Of a DNA stretch of 64,000 nt, positions 39,254-52,278 are shown in pieces. Source of the stretch: Hydractinia symbiolongicarpus. Taxonomy: Eukaryota; Cnidaria; Hydrozoa; Anthoathecata; Hydractiniidae. The translations under genes were made by a program, and so were the position numbers. The DNA lies in the NCBI RefSeq assembly GCF_029227915.1, contig NC_079879.1, positions 15,378,001 through 15,442,000 on the forward strand, written 5' to 3'. The notes below the pieces were generated by a model. That model did not search any database and was not told the DNA's origin. It worked only from the letters and a program-made list of their open reading frames with translations. How positions within the stretch are numbered: the stretch's first letter is position 1; each line of letters opens with the position of its first letter.

Positions 39254-41436
39254 TTAGACTGCAAAAGGCCAAATAACAGCCTTGATATAACTGTGCACGT
39301 AGTTAAGAGTGTTGTAAGGTAACGGCAATAATGAAAACGACGTGGGACGTTGTAGCACATTAAGACTGGAAGGACTAGGCCAATGGTAACTTTCGCAGAC
39401 AGGTGACACCACGTGATTTACGTGTGTGGCCTTTATTAGATTGCAAAAGGCCATATTACAGCCTTTATAGGACTGTGCACGTAGTTAAGAGTGTTCTAAG
39501 GCAACTTCGCCAAAGAAAACGACTTGGGACGTCGTATCGCAATGAGACCGTAAGGAATAGTCCAATGGCAACCTGCGCAGCCAGGTGACACCACGTGATT
39601 TACGTGTGAGGCCTTTATTAGACTGCAAAAGGCCATATTACAGCCTTTATAGGACTGTGCACGTAGTTAAGGGTGTTGTAAGGCAACAGCGCTAATGAAA
39701 ACGACTTGGGACGCTGTAGCGCATTGAGACTGGATGTAATAGTCCAATGGTAACCTGCACAGGCAAATGGAACCACGTGATTTACGTGTGAGGCCTTTAT
39801 TAGACTGCAAAAGGCCATGATACAGCCTTTATAGGATGTGCACGTAGTTAAGAGTGTTCTAAGGCAACTTCGCCAATGAAAACGACTTGGGACGTTGTAG
39901 CACAATGACACTGGAAGGACTAGGTCAATGGTAACCTGCGCAAACAGGTGAAACCACGTGATTTACGTGTGAGGCCTTTATTAGACTGCAAAAGGCCATA
40001 TTACAGCCTTTATAGGACTGTGCACGCAGTTAAAAGTGTTGTAAGGTAACGGCGATAATGAAAACAACTTGGGACGTTGTAGCACATTGAGACTGGAAGG
40101 ACTAGGCCAATGCTAACCTGCGCAGACCGGTGAAACCACGTGATTTAAGTGTGAGGCCTTTATTAGTCTGCAAAAGGCCATATTACAGACTTTATAGGAC
40201 TGTGCACGTAGTTAAGAGTGTTGTAAGGTAATGGCGATAATGAAAACGACTTGGGACGTTGTAGCACATTGAGACTGGAAGTACTAGGCTAATGGTAACC
40301 TGCGCAGACAGGTGAAACCACGTGATTTAGGTGTGAGGCCTTTATTAGACTGCAAAAGGCCAAATAACAGCCTTGATATAACTGTGCACGTAGTTAAGAG
40401 TGTTGTAAGGTAACGGCAATAATGAAAACGACGTGGGACGTTGTAGCACATTAAGACTGGAAGGACTAGGCCAATGGTAACTTTCGCAGACAGGTGACAC
40501 CACGTGATTTACGTGTGTGGCCTTTATTAGATTGCAAAAGGCCATATTACAGCCTTTATAGGACTGTGCACGTAGTTAAGAGTGTTCTAAGGCAACTTCG
40601 CCAAAGAAAACGACTTGGGACGTCGTATCGCAATGAGACCGTAAGGAATAGTCCAATGGCAACCTGCGCAGACAGGTGACACCACGTGATTTACGTGTGA
40701 GGCCTTTATTAGACTGCAAAAGGCCATATTACAGCCTTTATAGGACTGTGCACGTAGTTAAGAGTGTTGTAAGGCAACAGCGCTAATGAAAACGACTTGG
40801 GACGCTGTAGCGCATTGAGACTGGATGTAATAGTCCAATGGTAACCTGCACAGGCAAATGGAACCACGTGATTTACGTGTGAGGCCTTTATTAGACTGCA
40901 AAAGGCCATGATACAGCCTTTATAGGATGTGCACGTAGTTAAGAGTGTTCTAAGGCAACTTCGCCAATGAAAACGACTTGGGACGTTGTAGCACATTGAC
41001 ACTGGAAGGACTAGGTCAATGGTAACCTGCGCAAACAGGTGAAACCACGTGATTTACGTGTGAGGCCTTTATTAGACTGCAAAAGGCCATATTACAGCCT
41101 TTATAGGACTGTGCACGCAGTTAAAAGTGTTGTAAGGTAACGGCGATAATGAAAACAACTTGGGACGTTGTAGCACATTGAGACTGGAAGGACTAGGCCA
41201 ATGCTAACCTGCGCAGACCGGTGAAACCACGTGATTTAAGTGTGAGGCCTTTATTAGACTGCAAAAGGCCATATTACAGACTGTATAGGACTGTGCACGT
41301 AGTTAAGAGTGTTGTAAGGCAACTTCGCCAATGAAAACAACTTGGGACTTGGTAGCACATTGAGACTGGAAGGACTAGGTCAATGTTAACCTGCGAAAAC
41401 AGGTGAAACCACGTGATTTACGTGTGAGGCCTTTAT
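39254..41436. repeat. Higher-order repeat: two copies of a 6-monomer, 1,091-bp unit
   Basis: 39254-40344 and 40345-41435 repeat the same order of variant monomers at near identity, including shared private changes such as TAACTTTCGCAGACAGG and CAACAGCGC. A related stretch begins 2,727 bp (15 monomers) earlier at 36527. Confidence 0.75.
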
Positions 41437-41632
41437 TAGACTGCAAAAGGCCATATTACAGCCTTTATAGGACTGTGCACGTAGTTAAGAGTGTTGTAAG
41501 GTAATGGCGATAATGAAAACGACTTGGGACGTTGTAGCACATTGAGACTGGAAGTACTAGGCTAATGGTAACCTGCGCAGACAGGTGAAACCACGTGATT
41601 TAGGTGTGAGGCCTTTATTAGACTGCAAAAGG

Positions 41633-44532
41633 CTAAATAACAGCCTTTATATAACTGTGCACGTAGTTAAGAGTGTTGTAAAGTAACGGCAATAATGAAA
41701 ACGACGTGGGACGTTGTAGCGCATTGAGATAGGAACGACTAGTCCAATGGTAACCTGCGCAGACAGGTGACACCACGTGATTTACGTGTGAGGCCTTTAT
41801 TCTGCAAAAGGCCATATTACAGATTTTATAGGACTGTGCACGTAGTTAAGAGTGTTGTAAGGCAACTTCGCCAATGAAAACAACTTGGGACGTTGTAGCA
41901 CATTGAGACTGGAAGGACTAGGCTAATGGTAACCTGCGAAAACAGGTGAAACCACGTGATTTACGTGTGAGGCCTTTATTAGACTGCAAAAGGCCATATT
42001 ACAGCCTTTATAGGACTGTGCACGTAGTTAAGAGTGTTGTAAGGTAATGGCGATAATGAAAACGACTTGGGACGTTGTAGCACATTGAGACTGGAAGTAC
42101 TAGGCTAATGGTAACCTGCGCAGACAGGTGAAACCACGTGATTTAGGTGTGAGGCCTTTATTAGACTGCAAAAGGCCAAATAACAGCCTTTATATAACTG
42201 TGCACGTAGTTAAGAGTGTTGTAAAGTAACGGCAATAATGAAAACGACGTGGGACGTTGTAGCGCATTGAGATTGGAACGACTAGTCCAATGGTAACCTG
42301 CGCAGACAGGTGACACCACGTGATTTACGTGTGAGGCCTTTATTCTGCAAAAGGCCATATTACAGACTTTATAGGACTGTGCACGTAGTTAAGAGTGTTG
42401 TAAGGCAACTTCGCCAATGAAAACAACTTGGGACGTTGTAGCACATTGAGACTGGAAGGACTAGGCTAATGGTAACCTGCGAAAACAGGTGAAACCACGT
42501 GATTTACGTGTGAGGCCTTTATTAGACTGCAAAAGGCCATATTACAGCCTTTATAGGACTGTGCACGTAGTTAAGAGTGTTGTAAGGTAATGGCGATAAT
42601 GAAAACGACTTGGGACGTTGTAGCACATTGAGACTGGAAGTACTAGGCTAATGGTAACCTGCGCAGACAGGTGAAACCACGTGATTTAGGTGTGAGGCCT
42701 TTATTAGACTGCAAAAGGCCAAATAACAGCCTTTATATAACTGTGCACGTAGTTAAGAGTGTTGTAAAGTAACGGCAATAATGAAAACGACGTGGGACGT
42801 TGTAGCGCATTGAGATTGGAACGACTAGTCCAATGGTAACCTGCGCAGACAGGTGACACCACGTGATTTACGTGTGAGGCCTTTATTAGACTGCAAAAGG
42901 CCATATTACAGACTTTATAGGACTGTGCACGTAGTTAAGAGTGTTGTAAGGCAACTTCGCCAATGAAAAAAACTTGGGACGTTGTAGCACATTGAGACTG
43001 GAAGGACTAGGCTAATGGTAACCTGCGCAGACAGGTGAAACCACGTGATTTAGGTGTGAGGCCTTTATTAGACTGCAAAAGGCTAAATAACAGCCTTTAT
43101 ATAACTGTGCACGTAGTTAAGAGTGTTGTAAAGTAACGGCAATAATGAAAACGACGTGGGACGTTGTAGCGCATTGAGATAGGAACGACTAGTCCAATGG
43201 TAACCTGCGCAGACAGGTGACACCACGTGATTTACGTGTGAGGCCTTTATTCTGCAAAAGGCCATATTACAGATTTTATAGGACTGTGCACGTAGTTAAG
43301 AGTGTTGTAAGGCAACTTCGCCAATGAAAACAACTTGGGACGTTGTAGCACATTGAGACTGGAAGGACTAGGCTAATGGTAACCTGCGAAAACAGGTGAA
43401 ACCACGTGATTTACGTGTGAGGCCTTTATTAGACTGCAAAAGGCCATATTACAGCCTTTATAGGACTGTGCACGTAGTTAAGAGTGTTGTAAGGTAATGG
43501 CGATAATGAAAACGACTTGGGACGTTGTAGTACATTGAGACTGGAAGTACTAGGCTAATGGTAACCTGCGCAGACAGGTGAAACCACGTGATTTAGGTGT
43601 GAGGCCTTTATTAGACTGCAAAAGGCCAAATAACAGCCTTTATATAACTGTGCACGTAGTTAAGAGTGTTGTAAAGTAACGGCAATAATGAAAACGACGT
43701 GGGACGTTGTAGCGCATTGAGATTGGAACGACTAGTCCAATGGTAACCTGCGCAGACAGGTGACACCACGTGATTTACGTGTGAGGCCTTTATTAGACTG
43801 CAAAAGGCCATATTACAGACTTTATAGGACTGTGCACGTAGTTAAGAGTGTTGTAAGGCAACTTCGCCAATGAAAACAACTTGGGACGTTGTAGCACATT
43901 GAGACTGGAAGGACTAGGCTAATGGTAACCTGCGCAGACAGGTGAAACCACGTGATTTAGGTGTGAGGCCTTTATTAGACTGCAAAAGGCCAAATAACAG
44001 CCTTTATATAACTGTGCACGTAGTTAAGAGTGTTGTAAGGTAACGGCAATAATGAAAACGACGTGGGACGTTGTAGCACATTAAGACTGGAAGGACTAGG
44101 CCAATGGTAACTTGCGCAGACAGGTGACACCACGTGATTTACGTGTGTGGCCTTTATTAGATTGCAAAAGGCCATATTACAGCCTTTATAGGACTGTGCA
44201 CGTAGTTAAGAGTGTTCTAAGGCAACTTCGCCAAAGAAAACGACTTGGGACGTCGTATCGCATTGAGACCGTAAGGAATAGTCCAATGGCAACCTGCGCA
44301 GACAGGTGACACCACGTGATTTACGTGTGAGGCCTTTATTAGACTGCAAAAGGCCATATTACAGCCTTTATAGGACTGTGCACGTAGTTAAGAGTGTTGT
44401 AAGGCAACGGCGCTAATGAAAACGACTTGGGACGCTGTAGCGCATTGAGACTGGATGTAATAGTCCAATGGTAACCTGCACAGGCAAATGGAACCACGTG
44501 ATTTACGTGTGAGGCCTTTATTAGACTGCAAA
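41633..44532. repeat. Higher-order repeat: two copies of an 8-monomer, 1,450-bp unit
   Basis: 41633 and 43083 onward repeat with a 1,450-bp offset, including the same 4-base deletion (CTTTATTCTGCAAAAGG) at 41798 and 43248. The shared deletion marks duplication after the change arose. Confidence 0.7.
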
Positions 44533-47069
44533 AGGCCATGATACAGCCTTTATAGGATGTGCACGTAGTTAAGAGTGTTCTAAGGCAACTTCGCCAATGA
44601 AAACGACTTGGGAGGTTGTAGCACATTGACACTGGAAGGACTAGGCCAATGGTAACCTGCGCAGACAAATGGAACCACGTGATTTACGTGTGAGGCCTTT
44701 ATTAGACTGCAAAAGGCCATAATACAGCCTTTAGAGGCCTGTGCACGTACTTAAGAGTGTTCTAAGGCAACTTCGCGAAAGAAAACGACTTGGGACGTTG
44801 TATCGCATTGAGACCGTAAGGAATAGTCCAATGGCAACCTGCGCAGACAGGTGAAACCACGTGATTTAGGTGTGAGGCCTTTATTAGACTGCAAAAGGCC
44901 AAATAACAGCCTTTATATAACTGTGCACGTAGTTAAGAGTGTTGTAAGGTAACGGCAATAATGAAAACGACGTGGGACGTTGTAGCACATTAAGACTGGA
45001 AGGACTAGGCCAATGGTAACTTTCGCAGACAGGTGACACCACGTGATTTACGTGTGTGGCCTTTATTAGATTGCAAAAGGCCATATTACAGCCTTTATAG
45101 GACTGTGCACGTAGTTAAGAGTGTTCTAAGGCAACTTCGCCAAAGAAAACGACTTGGGACGTCGTATCGCATTGAGACCGTAAGGAATAGTCCAATGGCA
45201 ACCTGCGCAGACAGGTGACACCACGTGATTTTCGTGTGAGGCCTTTATTAGACTGCAAAAGGCCATATTACAGCCTTTATAGGACTGTGCACGTAGTTAA
45301 GAGTGTTGTAAGGCAACGGCGCTAATGAAAACGACTTGGGACGCTGTAGCGCATTGAGACTGGATGTAATAGTCCAATGATAACCTGCACAGGCAAATGG
45401 AACCACGTGATTTACGTGTGAGGCCTTTATTAGAATGCAAAAGGCCATGATACAGCCTTTATAGGATGTGCACGTAGTTAAGAGTGTTCTAAGGTAACGG
45501 CGATAATGAAAACGACTTGGGACGTTGTAGCACATTGAGACTGGAAGGACTAGGCCAATGATAACCTGCGCAGACCGGTGAAACCACGTGATTTAAGTGT
45601 GAGGCCTTTATTAGACTGCAAAAGGCCAAATAACAGCCTTTATATAACTGTGCACGTACTTAAGAGTGTTCTAAGGCAACTTCGCCAAAGAAAACGACTT
45701 GGGACGTTGTAGCACATTGAGACTGGAAGGACTAGGCCAATGCTAACCTGCGCAGACCGGTGAAACCACGTGATTTAAGTGTGAGGCCTTTATTAGACTG
45801 CAAAAGGCCATATTACAGACTTTATAGGACTGTGCACGTAGTTAAGAGTGTTGTAAGGCAACTTCGCCAATGAAAACAACTTGGGACGTTGTAGCACATT
45901 GAGACTGGAAGGACTAGGTCAATGTTAACCTGCGAAAACAGGTGAAACCACGTGATTTACGTGTGAGGCCTTTATTAGACTGCAAAAGGCCATATTACAG
46001 CCTTTATAGGACTGTGCACGTAGTTAAGAGTGTTGTAAGGTAATGGCGATAATGAAAACGACTTGGGACGTTGTAGCACATTGAGACTGGAAGTACTAGG
46101 CTAATGGTAACCTGCGCAGACAGGTGAAACCACGTGATTTAGGTGTGAGGCCTTTATTAGACTGCAAAAGGCCAAATAACAGCCTTTATATAACTGTGCA
46201 CGTAGTTAAGAGTGTTGTAAGGTAACGGCAATAATGAAAACGACGTGGGACGTTGTAGCACATTAAGACTGGAAGGACTAGGCCAATGGTAACTTGCGCA
46301 GACAGGTGACACCACGTGATTTACGTGTGTGGCCTTTATTAGATTGCAAAAGGCCATATTACAGCCTTTATAGGACTGTGCACGTAGTTAAGAGTGTTCT
46401 AAGGCAACTTCGCCAAAGAAAACGACTTGGGACGTCGTATCGCATTGAGACCGTAAGGAATAGTCCAATGGCAACCTGCGCAGACAGGTGACACCACGTG
46501 ATTTACGTGTGAGGCCTTTATTAGACTGCAAAAGGCCATATTACAGCCTTTATAGGACTGTGCACGTAGTTAAGAGTGTTGTAAGGCAACGGCGCTAATG
46601 AAAACGACTTGGGACGCTGTAGCGCATTGAGACTGGATGTAATAGTCCAATGGTAACCTGCACAGGCAAATGGAACCACGTGATTTACGTGTGAGGCCTT
46701 TATTAGACTGCAAAAGGCCTCGATACAGCCTTTACAGGATGTGCACGTAGTTAAGAGTGTTCTAAGGCAACTTCGCCAATGAAAACGACTTGGGACGTTG
46801 TAGCACATTGACACTGGAAGGACTAGGTCAATGGTAACCTGCGCAAACAGGTGAAACCACGTGATTTACGTGTGAGGCCTTTATTAGACTGCAAAAGGCC
46901 ATATTACAGCCTTTATAGGACTGTGCACGCAGTTAAAAGTGTTGTAAGGTAACGGCGATAATGAAAACAACTTGGGACGTTGTAGCACATTGAGATTGGA
47001 AGGACTAGGCCAATGGTAACCTGCACAGACCGGTGAAACCACGTGATTTAAGTGTGAGGCCTTTATTAG

Positions 47070-47800
47070 ACTGCAAAAGACCATATTACAGACTTTATAG
47101 GACTGTGCACGTAGTTAAGAGTGTTGAAAGGCAACTTCGCCAATGAAAACAACTTGGGACGTTGTAGCACATTGAGACTGGAAGGACTAGGTCAATGTTA
47201 ACCTGCGCAAACAGGTGAGACCACGTGATTTACGTGTGAGGCCTTTATTAGACTGCAAAAGGCCATATTACAGCATTTATAGGACTGTGCACGTAGTTGA
47301 GAGTGTTGTAAGGTAACGGCGATAATGAAAACGACTTGGGACGTTGTAGCACTTTGAGACTGGAAGTACTAGGCTAATGGTAACCTGCGCAGACAGGTAA
47401 AACCACGTGATTTAGGTGTGAGGCCTTTATTAGACTGCAAAAGACCATATTACAGACTTTATAGGACTGTGCACGTAGTTAAGAGTGTTGAAAGGCAACT
47501 TCGCCAATGAAAACAACTTGGGACGTTGTAGCACATTGAGACTGGAAGGACTAGGTCAATGTTAACCTGCGCAAACAGGTGAGACCACGTGATTTACGTG
47601 TGAGGCCTTTATTAGACTGCAAAAGGCCATATTACAGCATTTATAGGACTGTGCACGTAGTTGAGAGTGTTGTAAGGTAACGGCGATAATGAAAACGACT
47701 TGGGACGTTGTAGCACTTTGAGACTGGAAGTACTAGGCTAATGGTAACCTGCGCAGACAGGTAAAACCACGTGATTTAGGTGTGAGGCCTTTATTAGACT
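47070..47800. repeat. Local two-monomer duplication
   Basis: A 363-bp block with the private features GTTGAAAGGCAAC, GGTGAGACCACG and GTAGTTGAGAG occurs twice in a row. Confidence 0.7.
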
Positions 47801-50080
47801 GCAAAAGGCCATATTACAGCCTTTATATAACTGTGCACGTAGTTAAGAGTGTTGTAAGGTAACGGCAATAATGAAAACGACGTGGGACGTTGTAGCACAT
47901 TGAGACTGGAAGGACTAGGCCAATGGTAACCTGCGCAGACCGGTGAAACCACGTGATTTAAGTGTGACGCCTTTATTAGACTGCAAAAGGCCATATTACA
48001 GCCTTTATAGGACTGTGCACGTAGTTAAGAGTGTTGTAAGGCAACGGCGCTAATGAAAACGACTTGGGACGTTGTAGCACATTGAGACTGAAAGGACTAG
48101 GCCAATGTTAACCTGCGCAGACAGGTGAAACCACGTGATTTACGTGTGAGGCCTTTATTAGACTGCAAAAGGCCATATTACAGCCTTTATAGCACTGTGC
48201 ACGTAGTTAAGAGTGTTGTAAGGTAACGGCGATAATAAAAACGTCTTGGGACGTTGTAGCACATTGAGACTGAAAGGACTAGGCCAATGGTAACCTGCGC
48301 AGACAGGTGAAACCACGTGATTTACGTGTGAGGCCTTTATTAGACTGAAAAAGTCTATAATACAACTTTCATTGGACTGTGCACGTAGTTAATAGTGTTG
48401 TAAGGCAACGGCGCTAAGGAAAACGACTTGGGACGTTGTAGCGCATTGAGACTGGAAGGAATAGTCCAATGGTAACCTGCACAGGAAAATGGAACCACGT
48501 GATTTACGTGTGAGGCCTTTATTAGACTGCAAAAGGCCATATTACAGCCTTTATAGGACTGTGCACGTAGTTAAGAGTGTTGTAAAGCAACGGCGCTATT
48601 GAAAACGAATTGGGACGTTGTAGCGCATTGAGACTGGAAGGACTAGGCCAATGGTAACCTGCGCAGACAGGTGAAACCACGTGATTTACGTGTGAGGCCT
48701 TTATTAGACTGCAAAAGGCCATATTACAGCCTTTATAGCACTGTACACGTAGTTAAGAGTGTTGTAAGGTAACGGCGATAATAAAAACGTCTTGGGACGT
48801 TGTAGCACATTGAGATTGGAAGGACTAGGCCAATGGTAACCTGCGCAGACAGGTGAAACCACGTGATTTACGTGTGAGGCCTTTATTAGACTGCAAAAGG
48901 CCATATTACAGCCTTTATAAGACTGTGCACGTAGTTAAAAGAGTGTTCCAAGGCAACTTCATCAATGAAAACAACTTGGGACGTTGTAGCGCATTGAGAC
49001 TGGAACGATTAGTCCAATGGTAACCTGCACGGGCAAATGGAACCACGTGATTTACGTGTGAGGCCTTTATTAGACTGCAAAAGGCCGTATTACAGCCTTT
49101 ATAGGACTGTGCACGTAGTTAAGAGTGTTGTAAAGCAACGGCGCTATTGAAAACGACTTGGGACGTTGTAGCGCATTGAGACTGGAAGGACTAGGCCAAT
49201 GGTAACCTGCACAGACAGGTGAAACCACGTGATAAACGTGTGAGGCCTTTATTAGACTGCAAAAGGCCATATTATAGCCTTTTGTAGGGCTGTGCACGTA
49301 GTTAAAGTGTTGTAAAGAAACGGTGCTAATGAAAACGACTTTGGACGTTGTAACGCATTGAGACTGGAAGAAATAGTCCAATGGTAACCTGCACAGGCAA
49401 ATGGAACCCCGTGATTTACGTGTGAGGCCTTTATTAGACTGAAAAAGTGTATATTGCAGCCTTAATAGGAATGTGCCTGTAGTTAAGAGTGTTGTAAAGC
49501 AACGGCGCTAATGAAAACGACTTGGGACGTTGTAGCACATTGAGACTGGACTGACTAGTCCAATGGTAACCTGCACAGGCAGATGGAACCACGTGATTTA
49601 CGTGTGAGGCCTTTACTAGACTGAAAAAGTCTATATTACAGCCTTTATTGGACTGTGCACGTAGGTAATAGTGTTGTAAGGCAACGGCGCTAAGGAAAAC
49701 GACTTAGGACGTTGTAGCACCTCGGGCAACTTACGGAACGTCTGGGATTTGTTAAATTCATCGGCGCACTTTAAGGGTACTAGTCACAATAACAGATGAA
49801 TGTCCAATAGTTAACATGACTTTAGGGCTTCCTGAAAAAAGGTGTTTTAAATGTAAATTAAATATTATGACGTCACAGCCTCGATTTGAAGGTTTTTAAA
49901 CAATCCTCTTTTCGCGAATATCTCGAAAAATATAAATACGACAATCTTTGAACGGCTTTTTTACCGTTCGTAATCATTTTGTGGATGAATTACGTCAACA
50001 AAATATGTCGTAAGTCCTACGCGCATAGTGCGATCATGCTTTTCCGTCAATTTCACAAGAATATTTGTCAGAAATAGAAT

Positions 50081-51358
50081 ATGTCGGCAAAAATTCGCGG
50101 TTTTGACATTATTGCCGCGCCTGCGTCGGAACTTTTCCGTGATGCCAGCAGATGTAAAACGCGCGGGAGAATTTTTAATAGAAATGGCGGATATTTAGCG
50201 GGAATTGGAGGCAGAGAAATTCATTCCATGGTTGCATGGCAAATTATTTTTAATGCGCCTTTATGCGAGGAGAGGTTTTACGTGAGATCCAGAGTGTAAG
50301 TTACCACCATGAAGGTGTCAGATACAATGCCTTCATTTGTATGTTCCCTTCTTGTGTAAACTTCAAGAAATCTCACTTTAACAGGAAGGCTAAAGAGCTT
50401 GTTTCCTTTGTTAGAAAAAGAAAATGCATGGCAATATCAGGGTGAAGGACTATTCCAGAGATGTTTGGAACAAATTCAGCAATGTAGAAAAAAATACACA
50501 CACAATCATAATTGTGAAGGATGGTTCTTTTTTACTACTAGAGGAAAAAATACGTTTCCTACTGCAACTGGACGCTGAAATAAAAAATATAAAACATTTC
50601 TTGGACATAACAAACACATTAGACAGTATTACAAATGCAGCTATCAATACAAACACACCGTTAAATAAAAATATGTCTATAAACACACCAATTGTGTGCA
50701 AGCAAAATACACCAGAAGCAGTGAACATAAATACACCTTTAAATACAAACAACTCAATAGATATAAAGACACCCATCAGGACAGAATTGGTGAGTGCTAA
50801 CACCTAATAAAATGAACACACCTAAGAATAAGAAAAAAACAGGAGACAGCTCTTTCACCATCTCATTTGAAATACAGTCAACAAAAAATGACATGAAATA
50901 TATGAAAATTAATGCAGAAGGAGCACTTAAATCAATAAATTCAAAGTTGGATAGTATATATGACACACTAAAGTCCTCACATTTAATTAGATCTGTAAAT
51001 TTAGTTGAGGCTAAGTCTGATTTGCAGGAAAAAAAGGAATTAGACAGCGGAACAGCAGAATAAAAAAGTCCTTGGAAAGCAAATGTTACGGAAGTGGCAA
51101 GGCAATGGAAACTGTTTTCAGGATCAGACAGTCTGCATCTTCATACAGAAAATCACGATCAATCCAGTATTTTGAGATAAAGGATGAAGCTCTCCAGAGA
51201 ATCATAGGTAATCATTACTCATTCCTTTTCTTTCTCTTTCATATCAAATTTTCTTTGAAAAAACTAATTATTTATATTTACATTTTTAGGAAAAAAACAT
51301 CAATGTGGAGAAGTAGATGCAGCACTACTAGGTAAAAAGAAGCGGCATAGCCCAGACC
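50081..51358 (+). pseudogene. Unknown spliced gene or remnant inside the satellite-borne transposon
   Basis: Open segments at 50081-50296 (MSAKIRGFDIIAAPASELF, ending at a GTAAGT donor), 50424-50804 (SRDVWNKFSNVEKNTHTIII, then repeats of the type NTPLN, INTPI, NTPEA), 50794-51060 (Ser/Lys-rich, NSKLDSIYDTLKSS) and 51072-51209 (IQYFEIKDEALQRIIG). The last can splice at GGTAATC near 51209 to TTTTTAG near 51290, joining HQCGEVDAALLGKKK. No transposase core is recognised, so it may be a non-autonomous element carrying a host or accessory gene piece. Several stops prevent one continuous reading. Confidence 0.4.
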
Positions 51359-51899
51359 CTAATAAATTTTGATAAAGCTGCGTTATTGGAAGAACTAAAT
51401 AACATGGAAAAAGGATCCAAGGTATATATGTGCATGCAATTGTGTACTTTTCCAGGAAGAAATTTTTTAATTTAATTAATAAAATTTATTTATATACAAT
51501 AATTATAATAGAAGATTTGCACTGGAAATGTTTTTTTACGTTTTTGCAGTTTTAATCATTCAGTACAGCAAAGATAAGCTCATGTAAATGGTCCTTGTGA
51601 TGTCAATTATGCAGCCATTATGAATTTCAAAGTTCGAGAAGAATTGGAGCATGATAAAGCCGCATGAAGTGAGGTAGCTCAAAATTTGAAAGTTTATTTA
51701 CAATTTTTTGCTGTACTAAACTTTTCTGTAAAAAACGAATGTTATTTTCTTAAATACTTAGCTATATGAATAGAACTTAATTAGGTAGCATCATTAAAAC
51801 GTCAGAGGGAACCTTTAATGTATTTACTTACTGGCTATACTTAATCTAAGAGAATACTAGCTAAATTGCTTTTCTTATTAAGCTACTCTTTTTGTACAG

Positions 51900-51965
51900 A
51901 GGTGGGACTTGCACCCACAACTATTTTAGCTAGCTAATCCGCTGTGATCTACGACATTTCCAGGT
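51900..51965 (-). repeat. Weak tRNA-like B-box segment
   Basis: Minus strand shows GTGGG-TGCAAGT-CCCAC, a T-arm-like stem, downstream of GCGGATTAGCTAGCT. The rest of the cloverleaf does not form. Confidence 0.2.
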
Positions 51966-52278
51966 ATTCTTAATTAAATATATATATAATTTTAATTATG
52001 CTTTTACTAGTAGTTTAAATATATATCCGTAATAATTTAACAAACCTTGATTTTCTGTGTAATCACTACGGGTACCTTTGTCAACATCACTTTCCTGAAG
52101 ATGGCGGCGCCTTCCTTCACAAACTTAAAAAATTGGCTCATCATCGATGTAGTCATACACAAAAACACCACGTCAAAACAAACACGTCAGATAGCAAAAC
52201 GCGGTATAAAATTGTGAAAAACGCGTTTTATACGTGCTTTACCCGAAATAATTCCAGACGTTCCGTAAGTTGCCCGAG

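Larger units (their letters stand above)
34668..49720. repeat. ~182-bp tandem satellite, block 1 (about 83 monomers)
   Basis: Head-to-tail array with the core CCACGTGATTTACGTGTGAG, then AGGCCTTTATTAGACTGC, AAAAGGCCATATTACAG, TGTGCACGTAGTTAAGAG, GACTTGGGACGTTGTAGC, CATTGAGACTGGAAGGA and CAATGGTAACCTGC. Two variant classes differ after CCTGC: GCAGACAGGTGAAACC versus ACAGGCAAATGGAACC. The unit has internal dyads: CACGT/ACGTG, GGCCTTT/AAAGGCC and ACCTG/CAGGT. Period 182 is read from identical blocks spaced 182 or its multiples. It starts abruptly near 34668. Confidence 0.97.
49721..52278. mobile_element. 2,558-bp DNA transposon inserted in the satellite
   Basis: Perfect 25-bp terminal inverted repeats (CTCGGGCAACTTACGGAACG... 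at 49721-49745; complement at 52254-52278). AC is duplicated at both flanks (49719-49720, 52279-52280). A monomer at 53181-53200 has the same private flanking variants without the insert, giving the empty site. The interior has AT-rich non-satellite sequence and pieces of a spliced gene. A 2-bp duplication narrows the family (Tc1/mariner would give TA; ISL2EU-like families also use 2 bp), but none is assigned. Confidence 0.92.

Noticed and set aside
34668-49720. CRISPR-like array
   Set aside because: Repeats are contiguous 182-bp monomers without unique spacers, in an animal-type genome.
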